Origin: Candidatus Pacearchaeota archaeon | Lineage (GTDB): Archaea; Nanoarchaeota; Nanoarchaeia; Pacearchaeales; GW2011-AR1 | DNA length: 21,688 nucleotides | Reading direction: 5' to 3' | Assembly (NCBI GenBank): GCA_002690445.1 | Contig: NZER01000131.1 | Coordinates: forward strand, 1-21,688 | Shown here: positions 13,932 through 21,519 of the stretch, in pieces | How positions within the stretch are numbered: the stretch's first letter is position 1 | How the letters are laid out: each line of letters begins with the position of its first letter | Notes under the pieces: model-generated | The model's database searches: none | What the model was told of the DNA's origin: nothing | The model's input: only the letters and a program-made list of their open reading frames with translations | Translations under genes and position numbers: made by a program

Positions 13932-14591
13932 CTAGTTCTTGTACCGTACTTGGTGGTATTTAATCATCTCCGTGCTCGCCGTTGAGGACGTTGCGTAGAT
14001 GATGTGGAAAATAGCAGTATCGGCTCCTTCGAGCGTTGTCGTGGCTTCTCCAAGTGTTGAAGATGCAGTCATGTACGAGATCGTACTCGATGCACCCGGG
14101 ATGAACTGTGTCGAGGACGCAGTTGAGATATTATCGTAAATCAGAATCTTCATCGCCCCCACACGATTCAAACAGTCGGGATCTTTCACAATGTCCACAG
14201 CGTCGGGAAGCGTCAACTGTGCATCATCCTGTGAATCCCACTCAACAATGCGTGAGTCACACAAGTTCGCCGCACTCAAAGTGGATGTCGTACCTCCCGA
14301 GAGCGTGGTAATAAGCGTCTGTCCGAATGACAAACTGCTCGTCTGCGCTCCATCACGAAACTCTTGGAATTGGAAGTGTGTCGGTCCGGGAGATGCGCCG
14401 AGTGTGCCATCTTGTGACACCCCATTTGCCGCGTAGTACACGTTTATCGTCTCCGCCGCATATTGCGGTACGGGACCGGTAAACTGTCCGCGAACAAATC
14501 CCACACCAGCTATCCCCACAACAAACAACCCCGCCAAAAGATAGATCGCTAATGTGTAATCAACTCCTTTCTTCTGTAATTTCTTTCTCAT
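13932..14591 (-). CDS. membrane-anchored Ser/Thr-rich protein, 219 aa
   Basis: The basic start MRKKLQKKG is followed by one span (about 13-33, TLAIYLLAGLFVVGIAGVGF). The rest is an exported-looking beta-rich domain with two cysteines (NLCDSRIVEW and DCLNRVGAMK) and many SST/TTT motifs (ASSTISYMTASSTLGEATTT). It is placed between portal and scaffold, where most phages have no membrane protein. It resembles the 155-aa and 318-aa proteins in style. Possible roles are host-surface decoration or a membrane-stored virion part. No family recognised. Confidence 0.7.
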   Translation of the reverse strand: MRKKLQKKGVDYTLAIYLLAGLFVVGIAGVGFVRGQFTGPVPQYAAETINVYYAANGVSQDGTLGASPGPTHFQFQEFRDGAQTSSLSFGQTLITTLSGGTTSTLSAANLCDSRIVEWDSQDDAQLTLPDAVDIVKDPDCLNRVGAMKILIYDNISTASSTQFIPGASSTISYMTASSTLGEATTTLEGADTAIFHIIYATSSTASTEMIKYHQVRYKN

Positions 14592-14593
14592 AT

Positions 14594-14743
14594 CTATCGT
14601 GTTCGTTTTTTTCGTTTCTTTGGTTCGACCTTAGCGCTCTCCTTATCATCGAGCTTCTCAATTTCGGCATGTAAGTCTCTGTTGGTGAGGTTGTTGCCTC
14701 GTATTTTGTCCTTCAAAGAGGACATCTTGTATTTGTCTAGCAT
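14594..14743 (-). CDS. 49-aa basic-tailed protein
   Basis: MLDKYKMSSLKDKIRGNNLT starts the protein, a helical charged segment (LHAEIEKLDDKES) follows, and it ends PKKRKKRTR. The lysine/arginine tail could bind nucleic acid. The stop TAG lies 2 nt before the next ATG. The start is 18 nt downstream of the T-run of the terminator at 14761-14786, with TATAAATACTC just before the ATG, so this gene would be first in the transcript that continues to scaffold and capsid. Unknown function; it might act on the RNA element upstream. Confidence 0.6.
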   Translation of the reverse strand: MLDKYKMSSLKDKIRGNNLTNRDLHAEIEKLDDKESAKVEPKKRKKRTR

Positions 14744-14760
14744 GAGTATTTATAGCTACT

Positions 14761-14786
14761 AAAAACAGCATCAGTGGTGATGCCGT
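14761..14786 (-). terminator. intrinsic terminator, minus strand
   Basis: On the minus strand ACGGCATCA (14786-14778) pairs with TGATGCTGT (14773-14765). The stem is 9 bp with one G-U, the loop is CCAC, and a run of five T (14765-14761) follows at once. It lies between the 155-aa and 49-aa genes and would cut the packaging/portal transcript off from the capsid genes unless it is read through. Confidence 0.65.
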
Positions 14787-14864
14787 TTCCGGGGGGACTA
14801 AAATATGAGTTTTGGGAGAAACACACCTTAGTCCTACCGAGAACGGCAAGACCACCCCAAAACT
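14774..14864 (-). promoter_or_regulatory. imperfect 82-bp palindrome overlapping the terminator (attenuator-like)
   Basis: Arms 14781-14801 and 14828-14848 match 17 of 21 in inverted orientation, and GTGGT (14774-14778)/ACCAC (14851-14855) extends them. The whole stretch 14774-14855 is one imperfect palindrome. Its transcript-late arm contains the 5' arm of the terminator (14786-14778), so the two folds exclude each other. A further 9-bp pair, AGTTTTGGG (14808-14816) with CCCAAAACT (14856-14864), crosses the main stem as in a pseudoknot. Two open frames starting inside it on opposite strands are mirror by-products of the palindrome. Confidence 0.6.
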
Positions 14865-14909
14865 TTTTATTCAGTTGTAATAGTTCTAGTATATCACACC
14901 TCCCTCATG

Positions 14910-15377
14910 CTACAACTCAAGCATTTGTAGTGTGGATGTTGACCCCGTCTCAGTCACGGCGTAAATATCACCGGCATACAGCTTGTCACCGTACAATTCG
15001 ATGGATGACGATGCAGTCAGCGTATGTCCGGTGAGGTTCGCCACAAGACCAGTACTCGTCGCAGACCATGTAATGTCAGCATTGCCGACATTCGTGAGAA
15101 TACGAAGCTGCGCGCCCGTGAAAGCACTTAATACCAAACTCGCCGAACTTGTAACGCTCGAACTCGTGTTACTTCCAAGCGTTCCTGAACTAGCGGATAT
15201 GACCCCAAGTGAAAGCGAATCATCTATGGCAAACCTGCCTCCTGTCTCTATCTGCTCTCCCAGCTTGTCCACCGCCTCATACATCTTGATCCCCACAATC
15301 GCTATCACGATCACCGCAATACCGATAATAGGCAGCGCAACCCCCGTCGATCCCCGTATATGTTGTTTCATTCTCAT
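14910..15377 (-). CDS. membrane-anchored Ser/Thr-rich protein, 155 aa
   Basis: MRMKQHIRGS is followed by one span (about 12-31, GVALPIIGIAVIVIAIVGIK) and a helix (MYEAVDKLGEQIETG). A Ser/Thr-rich beta domain follows (SASSGTLGSNTSSSVTSSAS, then a strand-rich end with ELYGDKLYAGDIYAVTETG). The RGS just before the span is shared with the 318-aa protein. Its ATG overlaps the preceding stop (ATGA); a second in-frame ATG at 15371 is possible. The C-terminal half resembles small beta-sandwich surface domains. Role unknown; export is inferred from the anchor and composition. Confidence 0.7.
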   Translation of the reverse strand: MRMKQHIRGSTGVALPIIGIAVIVIAIVGIKMYEAVDKLGEQIETGGRFAIDDSLSLGVISASSGTLGSNTSSSVTSSASLVLSAFTGAQLRILTNVGNADITWSATSTGLVANLTGHTLTASSSIELYGDKLYAGDIYAVTETGSTSTLQMLEL

Positions 15378-15712
15378 ATTGCTGGATTATCTTCCTTCGA
15401 CCTTGGTTCCTCATCGTTCTCATACGATCCCAATGCCTCAAACCCTTCTTCGAGCAACTCCACCGCCTGCGCCTTCGCATAGATCACATGCCCGATGTTA
15501 TCAAACGACTTACTCTCTATTGCGCGTAACAAGAAGTTGCGCTTCGGGTCTGGTTTCTTCCCCTTCTCCATCTGCCCGTTGTAGTAGATAGATGCAAGCA
15601 GTACCTTCCGCACCACATCTCGCGTATATGAGTTAGCGTAAAACGCCCGTATCGCCCCCTTCTCCTTCTCGTCCAGTATTTCATCTAGTAATTCTCTGTC
15701 TACATGTTTCAT
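15374..15712 (-). CDS. 112-aa unrecognised protein after the portal
   Basis: A charged, mostly helical protein: MKHVDRELLDEILDEKEKG, then SYTRDVVRKVLLASIYYNGQ, and an acidic end NDEEPRSKEDNPAI. The start at 15712 lies 1 nt after the portal stop (TAATATG); a GTG five codons earlier would overlap the portal. Position and helical content would suit a small head accessory or assembly factor. No known domain was recognised. Confidence 0.65.
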   Translation of the reverse strand: MKHVDRELLDEILDEKEKGAIRAFYANSYTRDVVRKVLLASIYYNGQMEKGKKPDPKRNFLLRAIESKSFDNIGHVIYAKAQAVELLEEGFEALGSYENDEEPRSKEDNPAI

Positions 15713-15713
15713 A

Positions 15714-17531
15714 TTATACCGTTGCACTTACCTCTGCTAATGGCTCCGTACGCGCCACAGGAGCCGCCTCAATCTGCTGTGGTGCAGAAACACCCGAAAA
15801 GTCTATCGGGTTCAACCCGCTCGATTCCAGTATCTCGTTAAACAACTTTGCCATCGGCGGGCTTTGTAATACTTGCGGGTTCGCAACAATCGTGCGGAAT
15901 ACGTTTACGAGCTTGTCGGTCATAGCCGCCATATACTTCTGCTTACCCGCAATATTCGTCTTCACCGCTATCGCCGCATCCTTCATCTCGTCCTTCAGTA
16001 TCTCTACAAACCGCGTATTCCCGCCACGCACAAAGTCCTCTTGTATCGTTGCCTTAAACGCTTCCGCCTCGTCCCTAAATATCGGGTCGCCATTCAGTAT
16101 CTTCTCCTTCACCGCCTCATTCGCCTCATTCCTTGCCACGCTCTCTGCCACCTCTTGCAGCTCATCAATATCAAGCTCTGCAAGAAACTTCTGCCCTTTG
16201 GTGATCTCTTTCGATATGTGGGGGATAATCCAGTCACGGTAAATCTCATCCAAGAAGGTGGCGAGCTTACCTTTGCGGTACTCATGCAGCGAATGACTCT
16301 CTGCTGTTACGAGCTGCTGCAAGGCAAACGGCGTTCCCGACTTCGGCTGTTCTCCTAAGATACTCTCATTTGCCGCACCCATCTGTTTTGCATGGTCCTC
16401 CCACTGTGCAACCGAGTTTTCAAAGACGGTGATATTAGCCGGTGTCATGTTTATCTGTTCTATCCGCTTGCCTTCTGCCGTCACCAGTACCTCCCCGTTA
16501 TCAACGCCCATAATCTTGTTGCGCGTGGAAAACGACGTATCAGATGTTTGTAATATAATTTTCGAGGCCGCATCTAACATGCCCTTTATACGGATCATGT
16601 CATAATTCACCCACACCTGCGGCTCAAACAACTCCTCTGCACCGCCAAACCCAAGCGCACGCCCGTACACCTTATCGCGTGCCAAGAACTTGTAGGGCGA
16701 CTCACTCTCTCGCCTCTTGAAAAGCGTAATACCCTGCTGGGTATCATTCTCATCCGTAAAGAACGAGATAATATGCATCTGCCCCACATAGCTCGTCTCC
16801 TCTGTCGTGTCCTCCTCGTCATCCTCGAGTAACCAACTTTCCGGCAATACCCCGTGGATCTCAAATACCTCTATATACTTCGCCGGTGTCTTCGTCTCGA
16901 TGCCCTGTGCTGCCTGCTCCTTTTTATTCCCCGACATAACGATAAGCTCATCTATATTCTCCCATCCATTCGCCTCCATATCTTTCAGCTGATCGGGGTT
17001 AAAGTAATGTTTCTCGGCAATCGGTCCCGAGAGTATGTCCGTCTGATCGCAAAACGCCACGCGCTGCCACGGGACAACCTCGGGACGCGCTTCTTTCATT
17101 TCCTTAATCAATACCCCCCCAAAGTCCACATAGGCCTCCACCATGTCGTCTATAAACGTATCAATGTTATGCTCCCGCGCCCAATCGTCGTGAAACTTCT
17201 GTACTAAAAATGACTTGTAGTATTCCTCGGCATCGTCAACAAAAAGCTCGATGTCTTTGACATCGAAGCCCTCCGCACGATATTGGAGGTTTAGAATAGG
17301 GCGAGTAATGTTCTTGAAAGGACGTGTTGTGTCCTTCCGGCTCACCGTCGTAGATGTTCTGCCCGAGGCATCCTTGGACCCCGACGCATACTCACTGTTC
17401 TTGTACAGCACCGTCTTCCGAATATGCTCGTACATAGACCACTCCCACCCGTCCATGATCGGAACAGGAAGTGTCTCATAGTTCGATTGCTCACTCGTTG
17501 TTAGTGCAAAGATATCTGTATGCTCAAACAT
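15714..17531 (-). CDS. portal protein
   Basis: 605 residues from ATG 17531 (MFEHTDIFALT). This start overlaps the previous stop by 8 nt, has GGGGTGG just upstream, and is preferred to a GTG at 17555. Supporting features are the N-terminal region with FKNITRPILNLQYRAEGFDV, a crown-wing-like alpha/beta segment, the phrase YGRALGFGGAEELFEPQVWV (about 289-308) and a long helical C-terminal half (SGTPFALQQLVTAESHSLHE, IYRDWIIPHISKEITKG). Length and position right after the terminases fit podovirus portals. The portal ring is the DNA entry and exit channel at one capsid vertex and contacts the adaptor. Confidence 0.8.
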   Translation of the reverse strand: MFEHTDIFALTTSEQSNYETLPVPIMDGWEWSMYEHIRKTVLYKNSEYASGSKDASGRTSTTVSRKDTTRPFKNITRPILNLQYRAEGFDVKDIELFVDDAEEYYKSFLVQKFHDDWAREHNIDTFIDDMVEAYVDFGGVLIKEMKEARPEVVPWQRVAFCDQTDILSGPIAEKHYFNPDQLKDMEANGWENIDELIVMSGNKKEQAAQGIETKTPAKYIEVFEIHGVLPESWLLEDDEEDTTEETSYVGQMHIISFFTDENDTQQGITLFKRRESESPYKFLARDKVYGRALGFGGAEELFEPQVWVNYDMIRIKGMLDAASKIILQTSDTSFSTRNKIMGVDNGEVLVTAEGKRIEQINMTPANITVFENSVAQWEDHAKQMGAANESILGEQPKSGTPFALQQLVTAESHSLHEYRKGKLATFLDEIYRDWIIPHISKEITKGQKFLAELDIDELQEVAESVARNEANEAVKEKILNGDPIFRDEAEAFKATIQEDFVRGGNTRFVEILKDEMKDAAIAVKTNIAGKQKYMAAMTDKLVNVFRTIVANPQVLQSPPMAKLFNEILESSGLNPIDFSGVSAPQQIEAAPVARTEPLAEVSATV

Positions 17532-17829
17532 CCACCCCAAGCGCCCCCAAGACACGCTTTTGCATCATAATTCTAAATGTTTTATTGGCGATAAGTTTCC
17601 GCAGAAGACGGGGAAACAAGACAACGCTCGTCTCTTTGTACGCCTTCGTACCCTTCGTACCCTGTGAGACGTGCAGTACAACCTTCGAGCGTAAGTGCCG
17701 CTTCTCAAGCATCCCGAGTGCTTCTACCACCGTATCTCCGCGTAACTCCTCAACCCCCAGATCCGGTCCAAGATCGAGTGATACCTTAAACTTCGGTCCC
17801 TTTTTTTCTTCTGCAAGTGCTGTAACCAT
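17524..17829 (-). CDS. 101-aa unrecognised basic protein
   Basis: The N-terminus EEKKGPKFKVSLDLGPDLGV is beta-like, a helix EALGMLEKRHLR follows, then strands (SKVVLHVSQGTKG) and a basic C-terminus LLRKLIANKTFRIMMQKRVL. It lies between the large terminase and the portal, follows the 87-aa gene by 1 nt and overlaps the portal start by 8 nt, so it is part of the packaging operon. Function unknown. Confidence 0.6.
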   Translation of the reverse strand: MVTALAEEKKGPKFKVSLDLGPDLGVEELRGDTVVEALGMLEKRHLRSKVVLHVSQGTKGTKAYKETSVVLFPRLLRKLIANKTFRIMMQKRVLGALGVDV

Positions 17830-17830
17830 A

Positions 17831-18094
17831 TCAAAAAACCAAATCCCCGCTCTTTCGTTCTTCTATTACGATCCGTAAATATTTTATACGCATATCAAGT
17901 ACCTTTGCTTCTCCTCGCGCTCTCGCCTGTGCCGTATTCGCCTGATCCATCTTACTTGTTGTCTTTGCGAGTATCTGTCCCTGTGTTGTCATCCGCACGT
18001 CCACCTCTTTGAGATACCTGTTAAAAACAAGATCCTCAAGCAGTATCTCCAGCTTCTTCAACACATCGTCCTCGTTCTCCATCCCCCTCACCAT
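17831..18094 (-). CDS. 87-aa helical protein
   Basis: Mostly charged helix, with DDVLKKLEILLEDLVFNRYL at the start and VLDMRIKYLRIVIEERKSGD at the end, suggesting coiled-coil oligomers. The start ATG 18094 has GGAA upstream. The internal ATG at 18082 sits behind GAGGGGG and could be the true start. It lies 21 nt after the large terminase. Unknown role in the packaging operon. Confidence 0.6.
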   Translation of the reverse strand: MVRGMENEDDVLKKLEILLEDLVFNRYLKEVDVRMTTQGQILAKTTSKMDQANTAQARARGEAKVLDMRIKYLRIVIEERKSGDLVF

Positions 18095-18115
18095 ACCATT
18101 TCCGCAGAAGAAACA

Positions 18116-19699
18116 CTATACCGCCGGATTTACCGCCTCTCGTCTCCCCGACATGGCATGTGCAAGCTCCGGGTTCAACGCAAACGGATCCGGCGCTTCC
18201 GGCTTCTTGATATTCACATTCGTCTGCCAAGCGATAGCACACGCCACGAGCAAGTCGAAGTGCCGTGTTGTAAGGCGCGGATCAACCTCCTTATCCATCA
18301 AATCCCCCCGTGTGTATGACTTCATCTCTGCAATGAGTCCCGCATCGTTCAAGTTGATATGCCCCTTCTCAACAGCAGTGGCAAGGGCGGACATCATCGT
18401 ATTCTTCGTCACCGTATTCGTCTTCCACCCATACTCCGTCGGTGCCTTCAACACAATAGCCGGTGCCTTCTTCGTCTTGTGTAGCTTATCTGTCGGGTAG
18501 ATAGTCTTCAATATATCAATCGTCGATCCATAATTATTCTCTACCGCGCAATAGTTCTCTCCAAACCGCTTACACTGCCGTACAATCTCATAAGCGAAAG
18601 AGTCCGGCTTGATCTCATTGTCCTTGAAGGTAGCGATTACCTCCGCAGGAAAGCAGTCAAACTCGATAAATACAGATGTGGAGTGATCCAACCCAACACC
18701 CCCGCCAACATCATGCCCCGATCCCAACCGTCCCGATGCATCAAACTTCCGAAATATCTTGAGTCCAGCAATCTCGTCTATCGATTCCTTCACAGTCTGC
18801 TTGTCCACACTCTCACGGTCAAAATACACGTCCTTAGAAGCTGACGGCTGACATAGGTACTCTCCCACGTAATCATCCGCCTCATCCTTTAGGAGCTTGA
18901 TATCGTCCATTGTGTACCGTTCCGGCCACGTCGGCTTTCCTTCTTGTTCAATCGGCACAATCGTTTGCAGTTTAATCTTCTCAACGAGCTTATGCACATT
19001 CCCGCGCTCTGATATATAGTTGCACGTGTAAATCGAGCCGCCATCCTTTGCGAGTCCCGTTCTCGCCTCTTCCATGTTGTCCCATATCCTGTCCGTCGTA
19101 ACGGCACTTGCAAGCGATAAACGTGTCTCAAAGTCCTCGTACCATACAAAATCCGGCCGTGCTTCGTCCTGTATCTGTCCGCGCTGGTCGGTGCCTACCG
19201 TGTCCGCAATCATCTTTACTCCCGTCGCGGTCGTAAACGATGCCATCGTCTCCTCGCGCTTTGTCGCCGTCTTCGCAAAGATCTCCGGATACATGGCTTT
19301 GACACGCGGCGCGATTAGCAGATTGTATACGTCAGTGCTAATTTGCTTTGCGTTCCCGATATCTTTTGATAGCACCTTAATATACTTCCTGAAATGCTCC
19401 TCATCATTCGCAATACAAAATGCAACAAATAGCTTCGTCCTCGTCGTCTTCGCACTGCCGCGAAATGCGATATCTAAATACGCATGTTCGGATCCCATGT
19501 AGACGTACAAATTCCGCCGGTCAATGTCGGCATGGAAGGGCGCATCTTTCGATCCAAAAAATCGCGGGAAGAAATACCGCGACCAGTAGAGAAACTTCTT
19601 ACGAATCAATTCAGAGTTCGTCTGTCTCGTAAAGGCAAAGAGTGCCTTAATCTCCGTCGGTTTACCCCGATCCAATATCTTTTTTACTTCTTGGTTCAT
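18116..19699 (-). CDS. terL: terminase large subunit
   Basis: 527 residues. The ATPase domain has a Walker-A-like loop FRGSAKTT (residues 79-86) and a Walker-B-like strand DFVWYEDFE (183-191). The C-terminal nuclease of RNase H fold shows candidate acidic residues in GHDVGGGVGLDHS (Asp330 and Asp338), AVENNYGST (Glu387) and HFDLLVACAIA (Asp482). The length is normal for the family. It pumps DNA into the prohead through the portal and cuts the concatemer. Its start overlaps the previous stop as ATGA. Confidence 0.9.
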   Translation of the reverse strand: MNQEVKKILDRGKPTEIKALFAFTRQTNSELIRKKFLYWSRYFFPRFFGSKDAPFHADIDRRNLYVYMGSEHAYLDIAFRGSAKTTRTKLFVAFCIANDEEHFRKYIKVLSKDIGNAKQISTDVYNLLIAPRVKAMYPEIFAKTATKREETMASFTTATGVKMIADTVGTDQRGQIQDEARPDFVWYEDFETRLSLASAVTTDRIWDNMEEARTGLAKDGGSIYTCNYISERGNVHKLVEKIKLQTIVPIEQEGKPTWPERYTMDDIKLLKDEADDYVGEYLCQPSASKDVYFDRESVDKQTVKESIDEIAGLKIFRKFDASGRLGSGHDVGGGVGLDHSTSVFIEFDCFPAEVIATFKDNEIKPDSFAYEIVRQCKRFGENYCAVENNYGSTIDILKTIYPTDKLHKTKKAPAIVLKAPTEYGWKTNTVTKNTMMSALATAVEKGHINLNDAGLIAEMKSYTRGDLMDKEVDPRLTTRHFDLLVACAIAWQTNVNIKKPEAPDPFALNPELAHAMSGRREAVNPAV

Positions 19700-19983
19700 T
19701 GTCCATACTGCATCTCCGCCACAATAGAAGCGTGTAAAGCCACCTCCGCGTTTGCGATATTGTGCGCTCCATGTTGGTGTATAAAACCTTCTCTATTCGT
19801 TACAAGCTGATTGAGCGTATATTGTATCCTCGGATTCTCCTTTATAACCTGCATCATACGATCCTTCTCCTCCTGTGTCATACCATCCATCCAGTGTAAA
19901 TATCTTACGAGGTTAGGATTATCTTGAAATGTTTTTACAACTTCTTCCTGCTCCTTCTTGTCCACCCACTGAGTATACCACAT
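19696..19983 (-). CDS. 95-aa protein between the terminase subunits
   Basis: Starts at ATG 19983 (MWYTQWVDKKEQEEVVKTF), overlapping the small-terminase stop by one base (TGATG), with a strong GGAGG 7 nt upstream. A GTG one codon earlier is less likely. Helical and acidic, it contains DNPNLVRYLHWMDGMTQEEK and ENPRIQYTLNQLV, two related D/ENP-x-[LIV] phrases, and ends with a His-rich IHQHGAHNIANAEVAL segment. No family recognised; co-translation with both terminase subunits suggests a packaging accessory. Confidence 0.7.
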   Translation of the reverse strand: MWYTQWVDKKEQEEVVKTFQDNPNLVRYLHWMDGMTQEEKDRMMQVIKENPRIQYTLNQLVTNREGFIHQHGAHNIANAEVALHASIVAEMQYGQ

Positions 19984-20381
19984 CACACATCCTCCAAAGC
20001 ACGATCTGCCGCCTCCTTCTCCTCTGCCGACGGAATAAGATCTTTGCCGTCCGGTCCCGTAAGCTCTGTTCTGTGACTAAACTCTGCCTTTCGCTTCCTT
20101 TCAAGAAACCATCTAGCCGTGTCTGGCTGATCCAACCCCTGCACAATCGTCTGGCGTGCCTTTAATACTGGCTTATTCCGCAATGCCTCTATTCTGTCAG
20201 AGAACGTCTTGTCCTTTTTTATAATCTGATAGTACGTTTCCCGTGAAATACCCGCGTAAAATGCTATCTCAGCTACACTTGCGTCTAGCGCGGCTGCTTG
20301 CTCGATTTTCTGACGCGTTTCTGGTGTATCAGACGTGGGTCTACCCGATTTTTTCCGCTTTTTCTTCACTATACTGTTCAT
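19983..20381 (-). CDS. terS: terminase small subunit
   Basis: 132 residues from ATG 20381; a TTG at 20390 is less likely. The very basic N-terminus (VKKKRKKSGRP) precedes a helix-turn-helix (ASVAEIAFYAGISRETYYQI) that would bind the packaging site. Oligomerising helices follow, and then the phrase TARWFLERKRKAEFSHRTEL-TGPDGK typical of phage small terminases. It overlaps the end of the methyltransferase gene by 41 nt and is coupled to the 95-aa gene. Confidence 0.85.
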   Translation of the reverse strand: MNSIVKKKRKKSGRPTSDTPETRQKIEQAAALDASVAEIAFYAGISRETYYQIIKKDKTFSDRIEALRNKPVLKARQTIVQGLDQPDTARWFLERKRKAEFSHRTELTGPDGKDLIPSAEEKEAADRALEDV

Positions 20382-21519
20382 ATCTATCAATTATGACATC
20401 CACATATCTTGGGTCAATCTCCATTCCGTAGCATATACGATGAGTTTTCTCGCAAGCTATTAGGGTTGAGCCAGAGCCGAGGAAGGGGTCAAGGATTATG
20501 TCATCTACATTACTAGAATTTTGCACTGCTCGTTTTATTAGTTCATTGGGCTTTTCCGCAAAATGCTCTCTCTTACCACCAACCCTTGCTATATCCCAAA
20601 CATTACTAAGTGATAAATCATTCAGAGGGCGTTCCTTAAATTTTACCTCATACTTTGCTTTTTTGACTTTACCATCGCCTATAAATCCTGTCTGACTATT
20701 AGCTTTTTTAGAATTGGAAAAAAAAGCTACAAGTTCATATTGCTGTCTGTAACTAACACCCATAGTTGGGTTGCCTTTATTCCAAACAATCAAATTTTTA
20801 TTCTTAAACAATCTGTCTGTGATTCTGCGAATAAATGGGTAGGTTCTCCAGTCGCAACATACATATAAATGACTTGCCCACTTAGTATTCTGATGAATTG
20901 ACTCAAGAAAAAGATTAAAAAATGGCTCTACCATTTTGGAATCAGCATCACTTACCTCTAGCCCTGTACTACTGCCTTGTATAAAGTAGGGCGGATCAGT
21001 AAAAACCATATCCGCCTTCTTCCCATCCATCAACTTATCAACATCCTCCTTCTTCGTAGCATCCCCACACATCACCCTATGCCTCCCTAATTGATAAATC
21101 TCACCGAGCTTACTCTTCGGTTCATCTGGTACATCAGGCACTTCGTCATCTTTCTCATCTGGCTCAATCAACAAATCCTTATCAAACCCCGTAAGCTCAA
21201 ACATCTCACTACTCAATCCTTTAAGCTCACCTATCGCCAAGTCCATATCCCAATCGCTCTCATTCAGTTTGTTGTCAGCGAGTCGATATGCTTTAGCTTG
21301 TTGTTCGTTTAAGTTTACTTTCTCAACGGGTACATCTTCTAACCCTAAAAGTTTAGCCGCCTCATAGCGACCATGCCCGACAATAATTACATTGTCTTTA
21401 TCTACTACAATTTTTTGATTGAACCCGAACTCTTTAATACTCGCGGCGATCTGTTCTATCTGTTTCTTCGGGTGTTGCTTCGCGTTCTTTGGGTACGGTT
21501 TTATCGTGGTCAGCTTCAT
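20341..21519 (-). CDS. ParB-like domain fused to a beta-class DNA methyltransferase
   Basis: 392 residues. Residues 1-110 form a ParB/sulfiredoxin-like domain (KPYPKNAKQHPKKQIEQIAA, then IIVGHGRYEAAKLLGL). Residues about 138-392 are an adenine-N6 or cytosine-N4 methyltransferase with catalytic DPPY at 175-178 (TDPPYFIQG) before the SAM-binding LDPFLGSGST (343-352), the order of the beta class. Phages use such enzymes to evade restriction or mark packaging DNA. The start shares one base with the stop of the 40-aa peptide. Bases 20641-20820 are clearly AT-richer (about a third GC by eye) than the rest of the window, hinting at a separate origin of the catalytic core. Confidence 0.9.
   Translation of the reverse strand: MKLTTIKPYPKNAKQHPKKQIEQIAASIKEFGFNQKIVVDKDNVIIVGHGRYEAAKLLGLEDVPVEKVNLNEQQAKAYRLADNKLNESDWDMDLAIGELKGLSSEMFELTGFDKDLLIEPDEKDDEVPDVPDEPKSKLGEIYQLGRHRVMCGDATKKEDVDKLMDGKKADMVFTDPPYFIQGSSTGLEVSDADSKMVEPFFNLFLESIHQNTKWASHLYVCCDWRTYPFIRRITDRLFKNKNLIVWNKGNPTMGVSYRQQYELVAFFSNSKKANSQTGFIGDGKVKKAKYEVKFKERPLNDLSLSNVWDIARVGGKREHFAEKPNELIKRAVQNSSNVDDIILDPFLGSGSTLIACEKTHRICYGMEIDPRYVDVIIDRYEQYSEEKAEKIG

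Noticed and set aside
14658..15034. Two open frames starting inside the palindrome on opposite strands with similar N-termini (MVLPFSVGL and MVMPFPGGL)
   Set aside because: Their similarity is produced by the inverted repeat 14774-14855 itself. The minus one also overlaps the better 49-aa gene in another frame.
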